Origin: CAZRHR01 sp964578885
GTDB taxonomy: Bacteria; Bacteroidota; Bacteroidia; CAIKAF01
Assembly (NCBI GenBank): GCA_964578885.1
Contig: CAZOEO010000015.1
Coordinates: forward strand, 9,263 to 73,262
Length of the DNA: 64,000 bases
Direction: 5' to 3'
Of the stretch, positions 8,480 through 17,500 are shown one piece after another. Every line of letters starts with the position of its first letter. The first letter of the stretch is position 1. The translations under genes were made by a program, and so were the position numbers. The notes below the pieces were generated by a model, which saw only the letters and a list, made by a program, of their open reading frames with translations, had not been told where the DNA came from and ran no database searches.

Positions 8480-9787
8480 ATGTCAGGAATTTTTGAAGTA
8501 GAAGGCGGTTTTTCTCTCAAAGGAAGCATTGAACCGCAAGGTGCGAAAAACGAAGCCTTACAAATTTTATGTGCGGTTTTGCTTACTTCCGAGAAAGTTA
8601 CCATCACCAATGTACCTGAAATTCATGATGTGCTCCGGCTCATCGATATTTTAAAAGACCTTGGCGTACAGGTAGAAAGAGTAGAAAGGGGACATTTTGT
8701 TTTTCAGGCCGATCAGGTCAATCGTGAACACCTTTACGCAGACGCTTACAGAAATAGTGCCGCCCGTCTGCGCGGTTCTATTATGTTGTTAGGTCCTATG
8801 TTGGCCAGATTTCGTGAAGGTGCCATCCCAAGACCGGGTGGCGACAAAATTGGACGTCGTCGCTTAGATACTCATTTTCTTGGACTTCAGGCACTTGGTG
8901 CCCATACCGAAATCGATAGCACCAACCATTTCTACCGAATGAAGGCCGCCCGGTTAAAGGGTACTTTCATCTACATGGAAGAAATTTCTGTGACCGGTAC
9001 AGCTAACGTAGTCATGGCTGCCGTTTTGGCGGAAGGAACTACGCAAATCTATAATGCTGCTTGTGAGCCCTATGTACAACAGCTTTGTCTCATGCTTAAC
9101 CGCATGGGTGCCAAAATTTCAGGTATCGGTTCCAACCTGCTTACCATCGACGGCGTAACGGAACTCCACGGATGTGAACACCGCATTCTGCCCGATATGA
9201 TCGAAGTCGGCTCCTTTATTGGGTTGGCGGCCATGACCCAATCTGAAATTACCATCAAAAATGTAGGCTACGAACATCTTGGTATGATTCCCTCTATTTT
9301 TGAAAAATTGGGCATTATTCTGGTGAGAAATGGCGACGATATCATTGTTCCTCAACAAAAAGGATATGAAATCGACACCTTTATGGACGGATCTATCCTG
9401 ACCATTTATGACGCTCCATGGCCCGGATTTACACCCGACCTGATTTCAGTCGTTTTAGTCACTGCCACACAAGCCAAAGGCTCCGTGCTTATTCATCAAA
9501 AAATGTTCGAAAGCCGATTGTTTTTTGTGGATAAACTCATTGACATGGGGGCGCAAATCATTCTTTGCGATCCGCACAGAGCTACGGTCATTGGATTAGA
9601 TCGGAAATATCCTTTACGTGGAATTGAAATGAGTTCGCCTGATATCCGCGCCGGAGTCGCACTTCTCATTGCCGCCCTTTCTGCCGAAGGAAAATCACGC
9701 ATCCATAACATCGAACAAATTGACCGCGGTTACGAAAGAATTGATGAACGCCTTCAAAATTTGGGCGCACGCATCAAGCGCATTTGA
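8480..9787 (+). CDS. murA: UDP-N-acetylglucosamine 1-carboxyvinyltransferase MurA
   Basis: The 435-residue enzyme catalyses the first committed step of peptidoglycan synthesis, adding enolpyruvate from PEP to UDP-GlcNAc. It shows the inside-out alpha/beta barrel repeats of EPSP-synthase-like enzymes: the N-terminal GAKNEAL with the conserved Lys, SAARLRGSIMLLGPMLARF, and the C-terminal DIRAGVALLIAAL. In the catalytic loop the usual GGCxIGxRPVD reads GGDKIGRRRLD, so the PEP-reactive and fosfomycin-targeted Cys is Asp122. That exchange is known to leave the enzyme active and confer fosfomycin resistance in other bacteria. The start ATG follows the DUF4290 stop by 3 nt. Confidence 0.95.
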   Translation: MSGIFEVEGGFSLKGSIEPQGAKNEALQILCAVLLTSEKVTITNVPEIHDVLRLIDILKDLGVQVERVERGHFVFQADQVNREHLYADAYRNSAARLRGSIMLLGPMLARFREGAIPRPGGDKIGRRRLDTHFLGLQALGAHTEIDSTNHFYRMKAARLKGTFIYMEEISVTGTANVVMAAVLAEGTTQIYNAACEPYVQQLCLMLNRMGAKISGIGSNLLTIDGVTELHGCEHRILPDMIEVGSFIGLAAMTQSEITIKNVGYEHLGMIPSIFEKLGIILVRNGDDIIVPQQKGYEIDTFMDGSILTIYDAPWPGFTPDLISVVLVTATQAKGSVLIHQKMFESRLFFVDKLIDMGAQIILCDPHRATVIGLDRKYPLRGIEMSSPDIRAGVALLIAALSAEGKSRIHNIEQIDRGYERIDERLQNLGARIKRI

Positions 9788-9833
9788 AACATCTTCACTT
9801 TTCTTCCGTTAAGCCCCATTGAAATCCTTTGAT

Positions 9834-10385
9834 ATGTCTAAAACCACTTTATTTTTCGCATTACTGGTCGTTGCTGCTCTTTGTGGTGGTTTCCTTTTAC
9901 GCACGGCCAATCGGGACCATTCTGCTATAACCTTGGGACAAGTCAATGTTGGAGATCCTGCTCCAGACATCGCTTTGGCTGATCCAAACGGGAAAACAAT
10001 GAAACTTTCAGATCTGAAAGGACATTTGGTACTCATCGATTTCTGGGCCTCCTGGTGCAGACCCTGCCGAATGGAAAATCCCAACATCGTGGCTACTTAC
10101 CAACAGTTTAAAGGGAAAAAGTTTAAAAATGCCAAAAAGGGATTTCGGATTTTTTCCGTGAGCCTGGATAAAGACAAAGATCGTTGGGTTGAAGCCATTC
10201 GAGCCGATAAACTCGAGTGGACAGAACATGTGAGCGATTTACAAGGTTGGAATTCTTCTGCAGCAAGAACATACGGCGTCAATTCCATTCCTTATAACTT
10301 TTTAGTGAATGGCGATGGCCTAATTGTTGCCAGAAATTTACGCGGTTCAGCCCTGCCAGCTCAACTGGAAGCCCTGACCAAATAA
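9834..10385 (+). CDS. TlpA/ResA-like membrane-anchored thioredoxin
   Basis: The 183-residue protein has one N-terminal signal-anchor (residues 5-22) followed by an AhpC/TSA-thioredoxin domain. The active site is WASWCRPCRMENPN with Cys75 and Cys78. The cis-Pro region is GVNSIPYNFLV. Such proteins reduce disulfides in the periplasm, for example apocytochrome c thiols, or otherwise act in thiol redox control. The ATG at 9834 is preferred over an in-frame TTG at 9819. The cytochrome c maturation genes are about 9 kb away, so a link to them is possible but not shown by context. Confidence 0.88.
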   Translation: MSKTTLFFALLVVAALCGGFLLRTANRDHSAITLGQVNVGDPAPDIALADPNGKTMKLSDLKGHLVLIDFWASWCRPCRMENPNIVATYQQFKGKKFKNAKKGFRIFSVSLDKDKDRWVEAIRADKLEWTEHVSDLQGWNSSAARTYGVNSIPYNFLVNGDGLIVARNLRGSALPAQLEALTK

Positions 10386-10401
10386 TCACTTTTTTCTTAG
10401 A

Positions 10402-10416
10402 CTGACAATTTGTCGG
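10402..10416 (+). promoter_or_regulatory. Palindromic upstream site before the grpE promoter
   Basis: CTGACAATTTGTCGG is a near-perfect dyad (CTGACA / TGTCGG, five of six pairs) with a 3-nt centre. It begins 26 bases before the -24 element below, where an activator or heat-shock regulator could bind. It does not match the CIRCE element. Confidence 0.45.
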
Positions 10417-10427
10417 ATTTAACTCCC

Positions 10428-10444
10428 TTGGCAGCTTTTTTGTA
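10428..10444 (+). promoter_or_regulatory. Sigma-54-type (-24/-12) promoter of grpE-dnaJ
   Basis: TTGGCAGCTTTTTTGTA aligns without gaps to the sigma-54 consensus TTGGCACGnnnnTTGCA: the -24 GG is at 10430-10431, and the -12 position reads GT instead of GC. Transcription would start near 10455, about 14 nt before the grpE ATG. The same bases also form part of an inverted repeat, CCCTTGGC (10425-10432) and GCCAAGGG (10447-10454). Confidence 0.5.
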
Positions 10445-10468
10445 TGGCCAAGGGGAAATTAACTTGTT

Positions 10469-11014
10469 ATGCATACACCAGACGATAACGCAGAACCTTT
10501 AGACGGTGCTGCTGCTTCCGCTCAAACCGATCATACCGCTGAAAATTCACGAAATGCCAACACCGAAGAGGTACCCAATTGGGAGGAAAAGTGGAAATCG
10601 GCGCAAGATCAATACGTGAGATTGTATGCGGAGTTTGAAAATTATCGCAGACGCCAGGCCAAGGAAAATCAAACCCTGCAGCAAACCGCCGGACAGGGAA
10701 TGGTGATGGCTATTTTACCGCTTCTGGACGATTTGGAACGCGCCTTACACCAACCGGAGGATCCCGCCCAGTACGCACAATTTCGTACCGGCATTCAATT
10801 GATCCATCATAAATTTATTCAAACCCTCAAAGACAAAGGCGTGGAAGAAGTCGTGGCCCTGAATCAGCCTTTCGATCCGGATCGCCACGAAGCCATCACA
10901 CATATCCCTGCATCCCAGCCAGAACAAGTGGGCCTGGTCCTGGATGTGATTGAAAAAGGCTACAGCATGGGTGAACGGATGGTGCGCTTTCCAAAAGTGG
11001 TAGTGGGCCGATAA
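10469..11014 (+). CDS. grpE: Nucleotide exchange factor GrpE
   Basis: The 181-residue co-chaperone releases ADP from DnaK and acts with DnaJ. After an acidic disordered N-terminus (residues 1-40) comes a long coiled-coil with YAEFENYRRRQAKENQ, then the beta-domain with FDPDRHEAITHIPASQPE and GYSMGERMVRFPKVVVG, both diagnostic. dnaJ follows 11 nt downstream. No dnaK is nearby. Expression is probably controlled by the sigma-54-like promoter just upstream, as no TAnnTTTG element is visible. Confidence 0.96.
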   Translation: MHTPDDNAEPLDGAAASAQTDHTAENSRNANTEEVPNWEEKWKSAQDQYVRLYAEFENYRRRQAKENQTLQQTAGQGMVMAILPLLDDLERALHQPEDPAQYAQFRTGIQLIHHKFIQTLKDKGVEEVVALNQPFDPDRHEAITHIPASQPEQVGLVLDVIEKGYSMGERMVRFPKVVVGR

Positions 11015-11025
11015 TATAAATTTCC

Positions 11026-12168
11026 ATGGCAAAAAGAGATTACTACGAAGTATTGGGCGTGTCCAAGTCCGCCTCAGCTGACGAACTGAAAAAGGCTTAC
11101 CGGAAATTGGCAGTTCAATATCACCCCGACAAAAATCCCGGAGATAAATCCGCCGAAGAAAAATTTAAAGAAGCGGCTGAAGCCTATGAAGTCTTATCTA
11201 ATCCGGATAAAAAACGCAATTATGATCAGTTCGGCCATGCCGGACCTGCAGGACAAGGCTTTGGCGGTTATGGCGGTGGCGGAGTAAATATGGAAGATAT
11301 CTTCGAAAACTTCGGAGATATTTTCGGTGGTGCTTTTGGTGGCGGATTCGGCGGCGGTGGGCGTGGACGCGTCGTCAATAAAGGTTCCAATATCCGCATC
11401 AAAGTTCGGCTGACCCTGGAAGAAATGGCCGAGGGTGTCAACAAGAAAATTAAAGTCAATAAGTACGTAGGTTGCGACACTTGCTCCGGTTCTGGCGCAA
11501 AAGCGGGTTCCAGCACCAAAACCTGCGGAACCTGCAACGGATCTGGTCAGGTGAGTCGCGTGTCCAATACCTTTTTGGGTCAAATGCGAACCACTTCTGT
11601 TTGCCCCACTTGTAATGGACAAGGATCTACCATTGCGGAAAAATGTGGAAAGTGTAGCGGTGAAGGAATCGTGCGTGGCGAAGAAATTATTGAAGTACGC
11701 GTTCCTGCCGGTGTGGCCGATGGTATGCAACTTTCCCTGTCCGGCAAAGGAAATGCGGGCCCACGAAATGGTGTGGCGGGCGACTTACTCATCGTAATCG
11801 AAGAAGAAGAACATCCACATTTTAAAAGAGATGGGAACAACCTCTTCTACGAGCTCTACATCAATTTTGCTGATGCGGCGCTGGGAAGTCAGGTCGATAT
11901 CCCCACTTTGTCCGGAAAAGCCAAAATTAAAATTGACGCCGGTACCCAATCCGGGAAAATGTTACGGTTAAAAGGAAAAGGATTCCCGTCCGTTCAGGAC
12001 GGTACACGTGGCGATTTACTGGTGAATGTAAATGTATGGACGCCCCAACAATTAACTTCTGAGGAAAAATCTATCTTGGAAAAATGGCGCAACAGTGACA
12101 ATTTTACGCCGAATCCGGGAAAAAAGGATAAGAATTTCTTCGACCGGATGCGGGAGTATTTCGCTTGA
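11026..12168 (+). CDS. dnaJ: Molecular chaperone DnaJ
   Basis: The 380-residue type I DnaJ stimulates DnaK ATPase and hands over unfolded clients. It has the J domain (1-70, with YHPDKNPG), a Gly/Phe linker (about 75-118), four zinc-finger repeats (CDTCSGSG, CGTCNGSG, CPTCNGQG, CGKCSGEG) and the two beta-rich C-terminal substrate domains. It is co-transcribed with grpE and ends at a strong terminator. Confidence 0.97.
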   Translation: MAKRDYYEVLGVSKSASADELKKAYRKLAVQYHPDKNPGDKSAEEKFKEAAEAYEVLSNPDKKRNYDQFGHAGPAGQGFGGYGGGGVNMEDIFENFGDIFGGAFGGGFGGGGRGRVVNKGSNIRIKVRLTLEEMAEGVNKKIKVNKYVGCDTCSGSGAKAGSSTKTCGTCNGSGQVSRVSNTFLGQMRTTSVCPTCNGQGSTIAEKCGKCSGEGIVRGEEIIEVRVPAGVADGMQLSLSGKGNAGPRNGVAGDLLIVIEEEEHPHFKRDGNNLFYELYINFADAALGSQVDIPTLSGKAKIKIDAGTQSGKMLRLKGKGFPSVQDGTRGDLLVNVNVWTPQQLTSEEKSILEKWRNSDNFTPNPGKKDKNFFDRMREYFA

Positions 12169-12216
12169 TTCATCTCTGTAAACCAGAATTTTTGAACATA
12201 TGCTTTTGAAAAGCTG

Positions 12217-12247
12217 AAAAAAAGCCCCGACTTTACGGGGCTTTTTT
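12217..12247. terminator. Bidirectional terminator after dnaJ
   Basis: GCCCCG (12224-12229) pairs with CGGGGC (12236-12241) around a 6-nt loop, flanked by an A-run and a T-run. It serves dnaJ and the convergent lipoprotein gene. Confidence 0.9.
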
Positions 12248-12266
12248 CATGCATTCACGCATTCGT

Positions 12267-12650
12267 TTATTCCGTAATATCAATGTGAACATCCTTTCTG
12301 GCCGATTTACCCGCGATGTCGACTACGGTCACGTCCAAATGGTACTCACCAACCGCTGCGTCAGAAGGAATGACCATGTCGTGATGGTGCAGTTCAATAT
12401 TCCTTCCGATAATGGCATAGGTAGAATCAAACTCCCAGCCGGCGCCACTTTCCTTGTGAAGATAAATCCTGCAGCTGGCCAATTCTTCTTCAGATTTGAT
12501 TTGTAGGTCGAAGTGAATATCCGTTCCACGGGCATAGGTCTGATGATTAGTTGGCTCTATTAAGGTGAGCTGGGGACCTTCGTCTTTGCTGCATCCAATT
12601 AATCCTGTGATGATGAGACTAGTGCTAAAAAGAATAATGGCTTTTTTCAT
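12267..12650 (-). CDS. Lipoprotein, DUF4625-like
   Basis: The 127-residue protein has a lipoprotein signal (MKKAIILFSTSLIITGLIGC, lipidated Cys20). A single Ig-like beta domain follows, with LTLIEPTNHQTYARGTDIHF, a phrase typical of DUF4625 proteins of Bacteroidota. Their function is unknown; the histidine-rich LHHHDMVIP segment might bind metal, but that is a guess. The ATG at 12650 is preferred over the in-frame TTG at 12659. A textbook promoter lies directly upstream. The gene is monocistronic. Confidence 0.8.
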   Translation of the reverse strand: MKKAIILFSTSLIITGLIGCSKDEGPQLTLIEPTNHQTYARGTDIHFDLQIKSEEELASCRIYLHKESGAGWEFDSTYAIIGRNIELHHHDMVIPSDAAVGEYHLDVTVVDIAGKSARKDVHIDITE

Positions 12651-12667
12651 CTTGTGCAACTTTATTG

Positions 12668-12697
12668 CAAATGTAGTGTATATTTTGATTTATGCAA
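12668..12697 (-). promoter_or_regulatory. Bacteroidota-type promoter for the DUF4625-like lipoprotein
   Basis: On the minus strand TTG (12697-12695), a 19-nt spacer and TACATTTG (12675-12668) match the consensus exactly. It lies 17 nt before the ATG at 12650. Confidence 0.7.
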
Positions 12698-12838
12698 CAT
12701 TGGTGCAAACGCGTTGGCGATTATTTATGCAAAAAGGAAGGGTAGGTCGCGTGTTTTGGATTTGAAATATTGATTTATTTAACATATCAATTCGTTAAAC
12801 TCAGCTGAAGGTCTGTATTTTCGGTAAAAATTAAGAAC

Positions 12839-13552
12839 ATGGCCGAGGAAGTCATTCGTACGGTGTCGTTGACCCGCCATTTTATTTTGGGAAAGGACCG
12901 CATTGATGTATTGAAAGGCATTGATATCTCGGTGAAAAAAAATGATTATGTGGCTTTTATGGGACCCTCAGGTTCCGGAAAATCTACATTTATGAACATC
13001 ATTGGTTGTTTAGACGTTCCGAGTTCAGGTGAATATTGGCTGAATGGCGCCAACGTGGCCAACTTCAACGACAATGAATTGGCGGCAGTTCGAAACAAAG
13101 AAATTGGTTTCATTTTTCAGACATTTAATCTTTTACCAAGATATTCTGCTTTGGAAAATGTCGCTTTGCCGCTGGTGTATGCTGGGCTTCCTAAAAATAA
13201 GCGCCTGGAAATGGCCTCAGAAGCCTTGGCGCAAGTGGGCCTTGCCGATCGTATGAAGCACAAGCCCAATGAATTATCCGGTGGTCAAAGGCAACGTGTA
13301 GCAGTGGCCCGCGCTTTGGTAAATAATCCTACGATTTTATTGGCGGATGAACCTACTGGTAACCTGGACAGCAAAACTTCTTATGAAATCATGGCCCTTT
13401 TCGACCAGTTGCATCAGCGTGGAAATACATTGATTGTGGTGACCCACGAAGAAGACATTGCCAGACATGCTTCCCGCATTGTAAGGCTGAGAGATGGATT
13501 AATTGCCTCCGATTTACCAAATATTCCGGAAAAATCTTTTCCGGAGGCTTAA
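12839..13552 (+). CDS. ABC transporter ATP-binding protein, LolD/MacB type
   Basis: The 237-residue ATPase has Walker A GPSGSGKST (42-50), signature LSGGQRQR (146-153), Walker B ILLADEPTGNLD and the H-loop VTHEED. The phrase GNLDSKTSYEIMALFDQLH is typical of the LolD/MacB/FtsE class that powers mechanotransmission rather than transport through a channel. No permease is adjacent, so its partner must be encoded elsewhere. A weak -7 element, TATTTTCG, lies at 12816-12823. The cobalamin adenosyltransferase gene follows 12 nt downstream, probably co-transcribed. Confidence 0.92.
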   Translation: MAEEVIRTVSLTRHFILGKDRIDVLKGIDISVKKNDYVAFMGPSGSGKSTFMNIIGCLDVPSSGEYWLNGANVANFNDNELAAVRNKEIGFIFQTFNLLPRYSALENVALPLVYAGLPKNKRLEMASEALAQVGLADRMKHKPNELSGGQRQRVAVARALVNNPTILLADEPTGNLDSKTSYEIMALFDQLHQRGNTLIVVTHEEDIARHASRIVRLRDGLIASDLPNIPEKSFPEA

Positions 13553-13564
13553 AGGACTAACCTT

Positions 13565-14116
13565 ATGAAAATATATACTAAAACCGGCGATACCGGAGAA
13601 ACAGGACTTTTTGGCGGAACACGTTTGCCCAAAAGTCATTATCGTATACAGGCTTATGGCGATGTGGATGAACTAAACGCATGGATAGGATATATACGAG
13701 ATGGATTGGAAAATGTGTTGCCGACGCCTTTGCTTACAGACATTCAGGATCGTTTGTTTGTCATTGGAAGTCACTTGGCTGCAGATCCGGGAAAAAGCAA
13801 TTTGAATTTGCCGCCTTTCCATGAGACAGATTGGCAAATGCTGGAAACGGCCATCGATAGCATGGAGGCCGAATTGCCACCCATGCGTCATTTTATTTTG
13901 CCGGGTGGTCATGTGTTGGTGTCCCAAATTCATGTGGCCAGAACCGTTTGCCGTCGGGCAGAACGCAACGTGGTAGCCTTACATGGCATCGAACAGGTTG
14001 AAGCCGATTTATTGAAGTATTTAAATCGTTTGAGCGATTATTTATTTGTCTTAAGTCGCTATGTGGCTAAATGTTTGGAAGCCAAAGAGATTCCATGGAT
14101 ACCCAAAAAGCAATAA
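13565..14116 (+). CDS. Cob(I)yrinic acid a,c-diamide adenosyltransferase, PduO type
   Basis: The 183-residue enzyme attaches the 5'-deoxyadenosyl group of ATP to cob(I)alamin, making coenzyme B12. Family landmarks are the N-terminal MKIYTKTGDTGETGLFGGTR (ATP site), YGDVDELNAWIG, HFILPGGH and the Arg-rich VARTVCRRAERNVV. The product would feed methylmalonyl-CoA mutase, which is not in the window; the acyl-CoA carboxylase at 2.8-4.5 kb could supply the same propionate route if it accepts propionyl-CoA. The gene is 12 nt after the LolD-type ATPase. Confidence 0.94.
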   Translation: MKIYTKTGDTGETGLFGGTRLPKSHYRIQAYGDVDELNAWIGYIRDGLENVLPTPLLTDIQDRLFVIGSHLAADPGKSNLNLPPFHETDWQMLETAIDSMEAELPPMRHFILPGGHVLVSQIHVARTVCRRAERNVVALHGIEQVEADLLKYLNRLSDYLFVLSRYVAKCLEAKEIPWIPKKQ

Positions 14117-14143
14117 AATTTCTTTTTCTCCATAAAAAGAATA

Positions 14144-14151
14144 TACTTTTG
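14144..14151 (+). promoter_or_regulatory. -7 element TACTTTTG upstream of the DUF2795-like gene
   Basis: TACTTTTG is an exact TAnnTTTG match; no clear TTG is found at the usual -33 distance. Five bases after it, at 14157, is an ATG that opens a seven-codon frame (MDEKKTF) in the same phase as the gene at 14232. Confidence 0.5.
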
Positions 14152-14231
14152 TGCCCATGGACGAAAAGAAAACATTTTGACTTTTTTTCCGTTCAGACTT
14201 TTTAGTATCTACAAACCAAAACACGAAGGAT

Positions 14232-14453
14232 ATGTACTGGACCCTGGAACTTGCCTCTTACCTAGAGGATGCCCCCTGGCCCGCTACCAAGGACGAGTTA
14301 ATCGATTTTGCCATGCGTACAGGTGCGCCTATGGAAGTCATTGAAAACTTGCAGGAGCTGGAGGATGATGGTGAGGCCTTTGAAACCATCGAAGATATTT
14401 GGCCGGATTATCCCACCAAAGAAGATTTCTTTTTTAACGAAGACGAGTACTAA
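14232..14453 (+). CDS. DUF2795-like small acidic protein
   Basis: The 73-residue acidic protein begins MYWTLELASYLEDAPWPATK and ends DYPTKEDFFFNEDEY. I recognise this as a short conserved Bacteroidota protein of the DUF2795 type: one helical domain followed by an acidic tail. It has no membrane segment and is presumably cytoplasmic. No function is established. It has its own promoter and terminator. Confidence 0.8.
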   Translation: MYWTLELASYLEDAPWPATKDELIDFAMRTGAPMEVIENLQELEDDGEAFETIEDIWPDYPTKEDFFFNEDEY

Positions 14454-14479
14454 ACTCGGAATTTTACTTTGATTTTATT

Positions 14480-14520
14480 AAAAAAACCATTTCCGGACCG
14501 TATCCGGTGATGGTTTTTTT
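14480..14520 (+). terminator. Intrinsic terminator before secA
   Basis: AAAAACCAT and CCGGA arms pair with TCCGG and ATGGTTTTT around a short centre, ending in a run of seven T. It isolates the DUF2795-like gene from secA. Confidence 0.85.
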
Positions 14521-14549
14521 GTTGAATCCATCCTTTGCTGCTACATTTG
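14518..14549 (+). promoter_or_regulatory. Promoter of secA
   Basis: TTTG (14518-14521), a 20-nt spacer and TACATTTG (14542-14549) form a perfect Bacteroidota housekeeping promoter. Its -33 box overlaps the T-run of the preceding terminator. The 5' leader would be about 20 nt. Confidence 0.75.
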
Positions 14550-14574
14550 CATGGCTTTATAATTTCCTTTGCCC

Positions 14575-17500
14575 ATGAGCTTTTTAAGCAAACTTTTGGC
14601 CGGCTTTGTCGGTAATAAAAACGAAAACGATTTAAAAGAAATACGTCCCATTGTCGACCAGGTCCGCAAAGCATGGGAACAGCTTACCCCCCTTTCTCAC
14701 GATCAGTTTCGCCAGGTTACACGGGATTTAATCTCATCTATTCGTGGCAGTGTGGCTGCTTTAGAAGCAGAAAAAGAAACATTGAGAAAGCAGGCCGAAA
14801 CCCAACCTCAGCTGTCGGACGGGGAAAAGGAAAAGATTTTTCAAGAAATAGACCGGCTGGAAAAACAGATTCTTCAGACCCTCGACCAGCAATTGGATCA
14901 ATCTGCCGCCTTGGCGTTTGCCATTGTGAAAGAAACGGCGCGTCGTTTCAAAGAGAATACAACCATTACGGTCCAGGCCACGCCAGATGACCTTGCGCTC
15001 CAAGCCAGAAAAGGTTATCCGACCATAGAAGGTAATACTGTCGTTTGGTCCAATACCTGGCTGGCTGCCGGCACACCTGTTACCTGGGATATGGTTCATT
15101 ACGATGTGCAGTTGATTGGTGGATATGTACTGCATAAAGGAAAAATTTCGGAAATGGCTACGGGTGAAGGTAAAACCCTGGTAGCTACCTTGCCCGTTTT
15201 CCTGAACGCGTTGGCTGGACGGGGTGTACACGTAGTTACGGTAAACGATTATCTGGCACGCAGGGACTCCGAATGGATGGCCCCGATTTTTGAATTTCAT
15301 GGCCTTAAAGTTGATTGTGTAGACCGCCATCAACCTAATTCAGAAGACCGCCGTTTAGCCTATCAGGCAGACATCGTCTATGGAACAAATAATGAATTTG
15401 GCTTTGATTATCTAAGAGATAACATGGTGGGTTCACCCGATCAGCTGGTGCAGCGCAGCCACCATTTCGCCATTATCGATGAGGTGGATTCTGTCTTGAT
15501 CGATGAAGCGAGGACACCATTGATTATTTCCGGACCTGCTCCCCGCGGAGATCACCAGGAATATCTGCAGCTTAAACCCATGGTAGACAAACTGGTAAAT
15601 GCCCAGAAAAGGGTAGTAAATCTTCAGTTTACCGAAGCCAGAAAAGTACTTTCTTCCGCAGAAAAAACAGGCAAAGACGATGAGAAAAAGGCGGCTGAAT
15701 TTTTATTCCGCGCCTATCGTGGTTTGCCCCGAAATACGGCTTTAATCAAATTCTTGTCTGAACCGGGCATGCGTTCCGTTTTGCAAAAAACAGAGAACTA
15801 TTACATGCAGGATCAGAACAAGGAAATGCCCAAAATCGATGATGAACTTTATTTCGTCATCGATGAAAAGCAAAACTCGGTAGACATTACCGAAATGGGA
15901 ATCAACCTGATTTCTGCCGATGTAGACGACCCACACTTTTTCCTTTTACCCGATATTGCAACAGAACTCAGTGCCATCGATCAGCAAGAAGCAGATCCGG
16001 CCTTGAGAGCGCAGAAAAAAGATGCCCTGATGCGCGATTTTACGGTGAAATCAGAGCGAATCCACACCATTCAGCAATTGCTGAAAGCCTATGCCTTGTT
16101 TGAACGTGACAAGGATTATGTGGTGATGGATGGAAAAGTGAAAATTGTAGATGAACAAACGGGACGTATCCTGGATGGCAGAAGGTATTCCGATGGATTA
16201 CACCAAGCCATTGAAGCCAAAGAAAATGTAAAAGTAGAGGCCGCTACCCAAACCTATGCGACGGTTACCCTGCAGAATTATTTCCGAATGTACCACAAAT
16301 TGGCGGGTATGACGGGAACCGCGGAAACCGAAGCCAAAGAACTTTGGGATATTTACAAACTGGATGTAGTGGTAATTCCCACCAACAAGCCCATTCAGCG
16401 TAAAGACCTGAATGACTTAGTTTATAAGACCAAGCGGGAAAAATACAATGCCGTCATCGATCATGTTTCCGAATTAGTGGAGAAAGGACGCCCGGTATTG
16501 GTCGGTACTACTTCTGTGGAAATTTCCGAATTGCTCAGCAGAATGCTTACTCTGCGGAAAATCAGACACCAGGTCCTGAACGCCAAACTTCACCAAAAAG
16601 AAGCTGAAATTGTCGCAGAAGCCGGTAAAGCCGGTACCGTAACCATTGCCACCAACATGGCAGGTCGGGGAACAGACATTAAATTGGGAGAAGGAGTGAG
16701 AGAAGCGGGCGGATTGGCCATTGTAGGTACAGAGCGGCACGAATCTCGCCGGGTAGACCGACAGTTGCGTGGTCGCTCCGGACGTCAGGGCGATCCGGGG
16801 TCTTCTGTTTTCTTCGTGTCTTTGGAAGATGACTTGATGCGTCTGTTTGGTTCTGAAAGAATTTCCAAATTGATGGATCGCATGGGGCTGAAAGAAGGGG
16901 AAGTGATTACCCACTCCATGATTACCAAATCCATTGAGCGGGCACAGAAAAAAGTTGAAGAAAATAACTTTGGCATTCGGAAACGATTGCTCGAGTTCGA
17001 TGATGTGATGAACCTTCAGCGGGAAGCCGTTTACCGCCGCCGCCGCAATGCGTTGTATGGCGACAAAGTAGGCATCGATATTTCCAACATGACTTACGAG
17101 CTTTGTGAAGCAGTGGTAAAAAGCATTCCTGAGCCTCGCGAGTTCCAGGACATTGAAATGGAATGTCTGCGCCATTTGGTGGTTCAACCACCCATGACGG
17201 AGCAAGAGGCCTCTAAAATGAACGATAACGAACTGATTCATGCTTTGCATGGAGAAGTAATACGGGCCATGGATGCGCGCATGCAAATTATTGCTGACCA
17301 GACTTTTCCTGTTATTAAGCAAGTGTATGAAAGCCACGCGCAGCAATTTGAAAACATCTCGGTACCCTTTACCGATGGTATGAAAATGTTGCAAGTAACC
17401 GTTCCGCTTAAAAAGGCTTATGAAACAGAAGGCCGTGAAGTGATGCTTTCACTCAAAAAATCCATCATCCTGGCGTTGGTGGATGTACATTGGAAGGAGC

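Noticed and set aside
11194..11730. Minus-strand open frame of 178 codons inside dnaJ
   Set aside because: Antisense to the J-domain, Gly/Phe and zinc-finger coding sequence; its composition only mirrors that gene.
16474..17394. Long minus-strand open frame (about 306 codons) inside secA
   Set aside because: It is fully antisense to conserved SecA motifs, resembles no known protein and has no promoter; open antisense frames are common in genes of this base composition.
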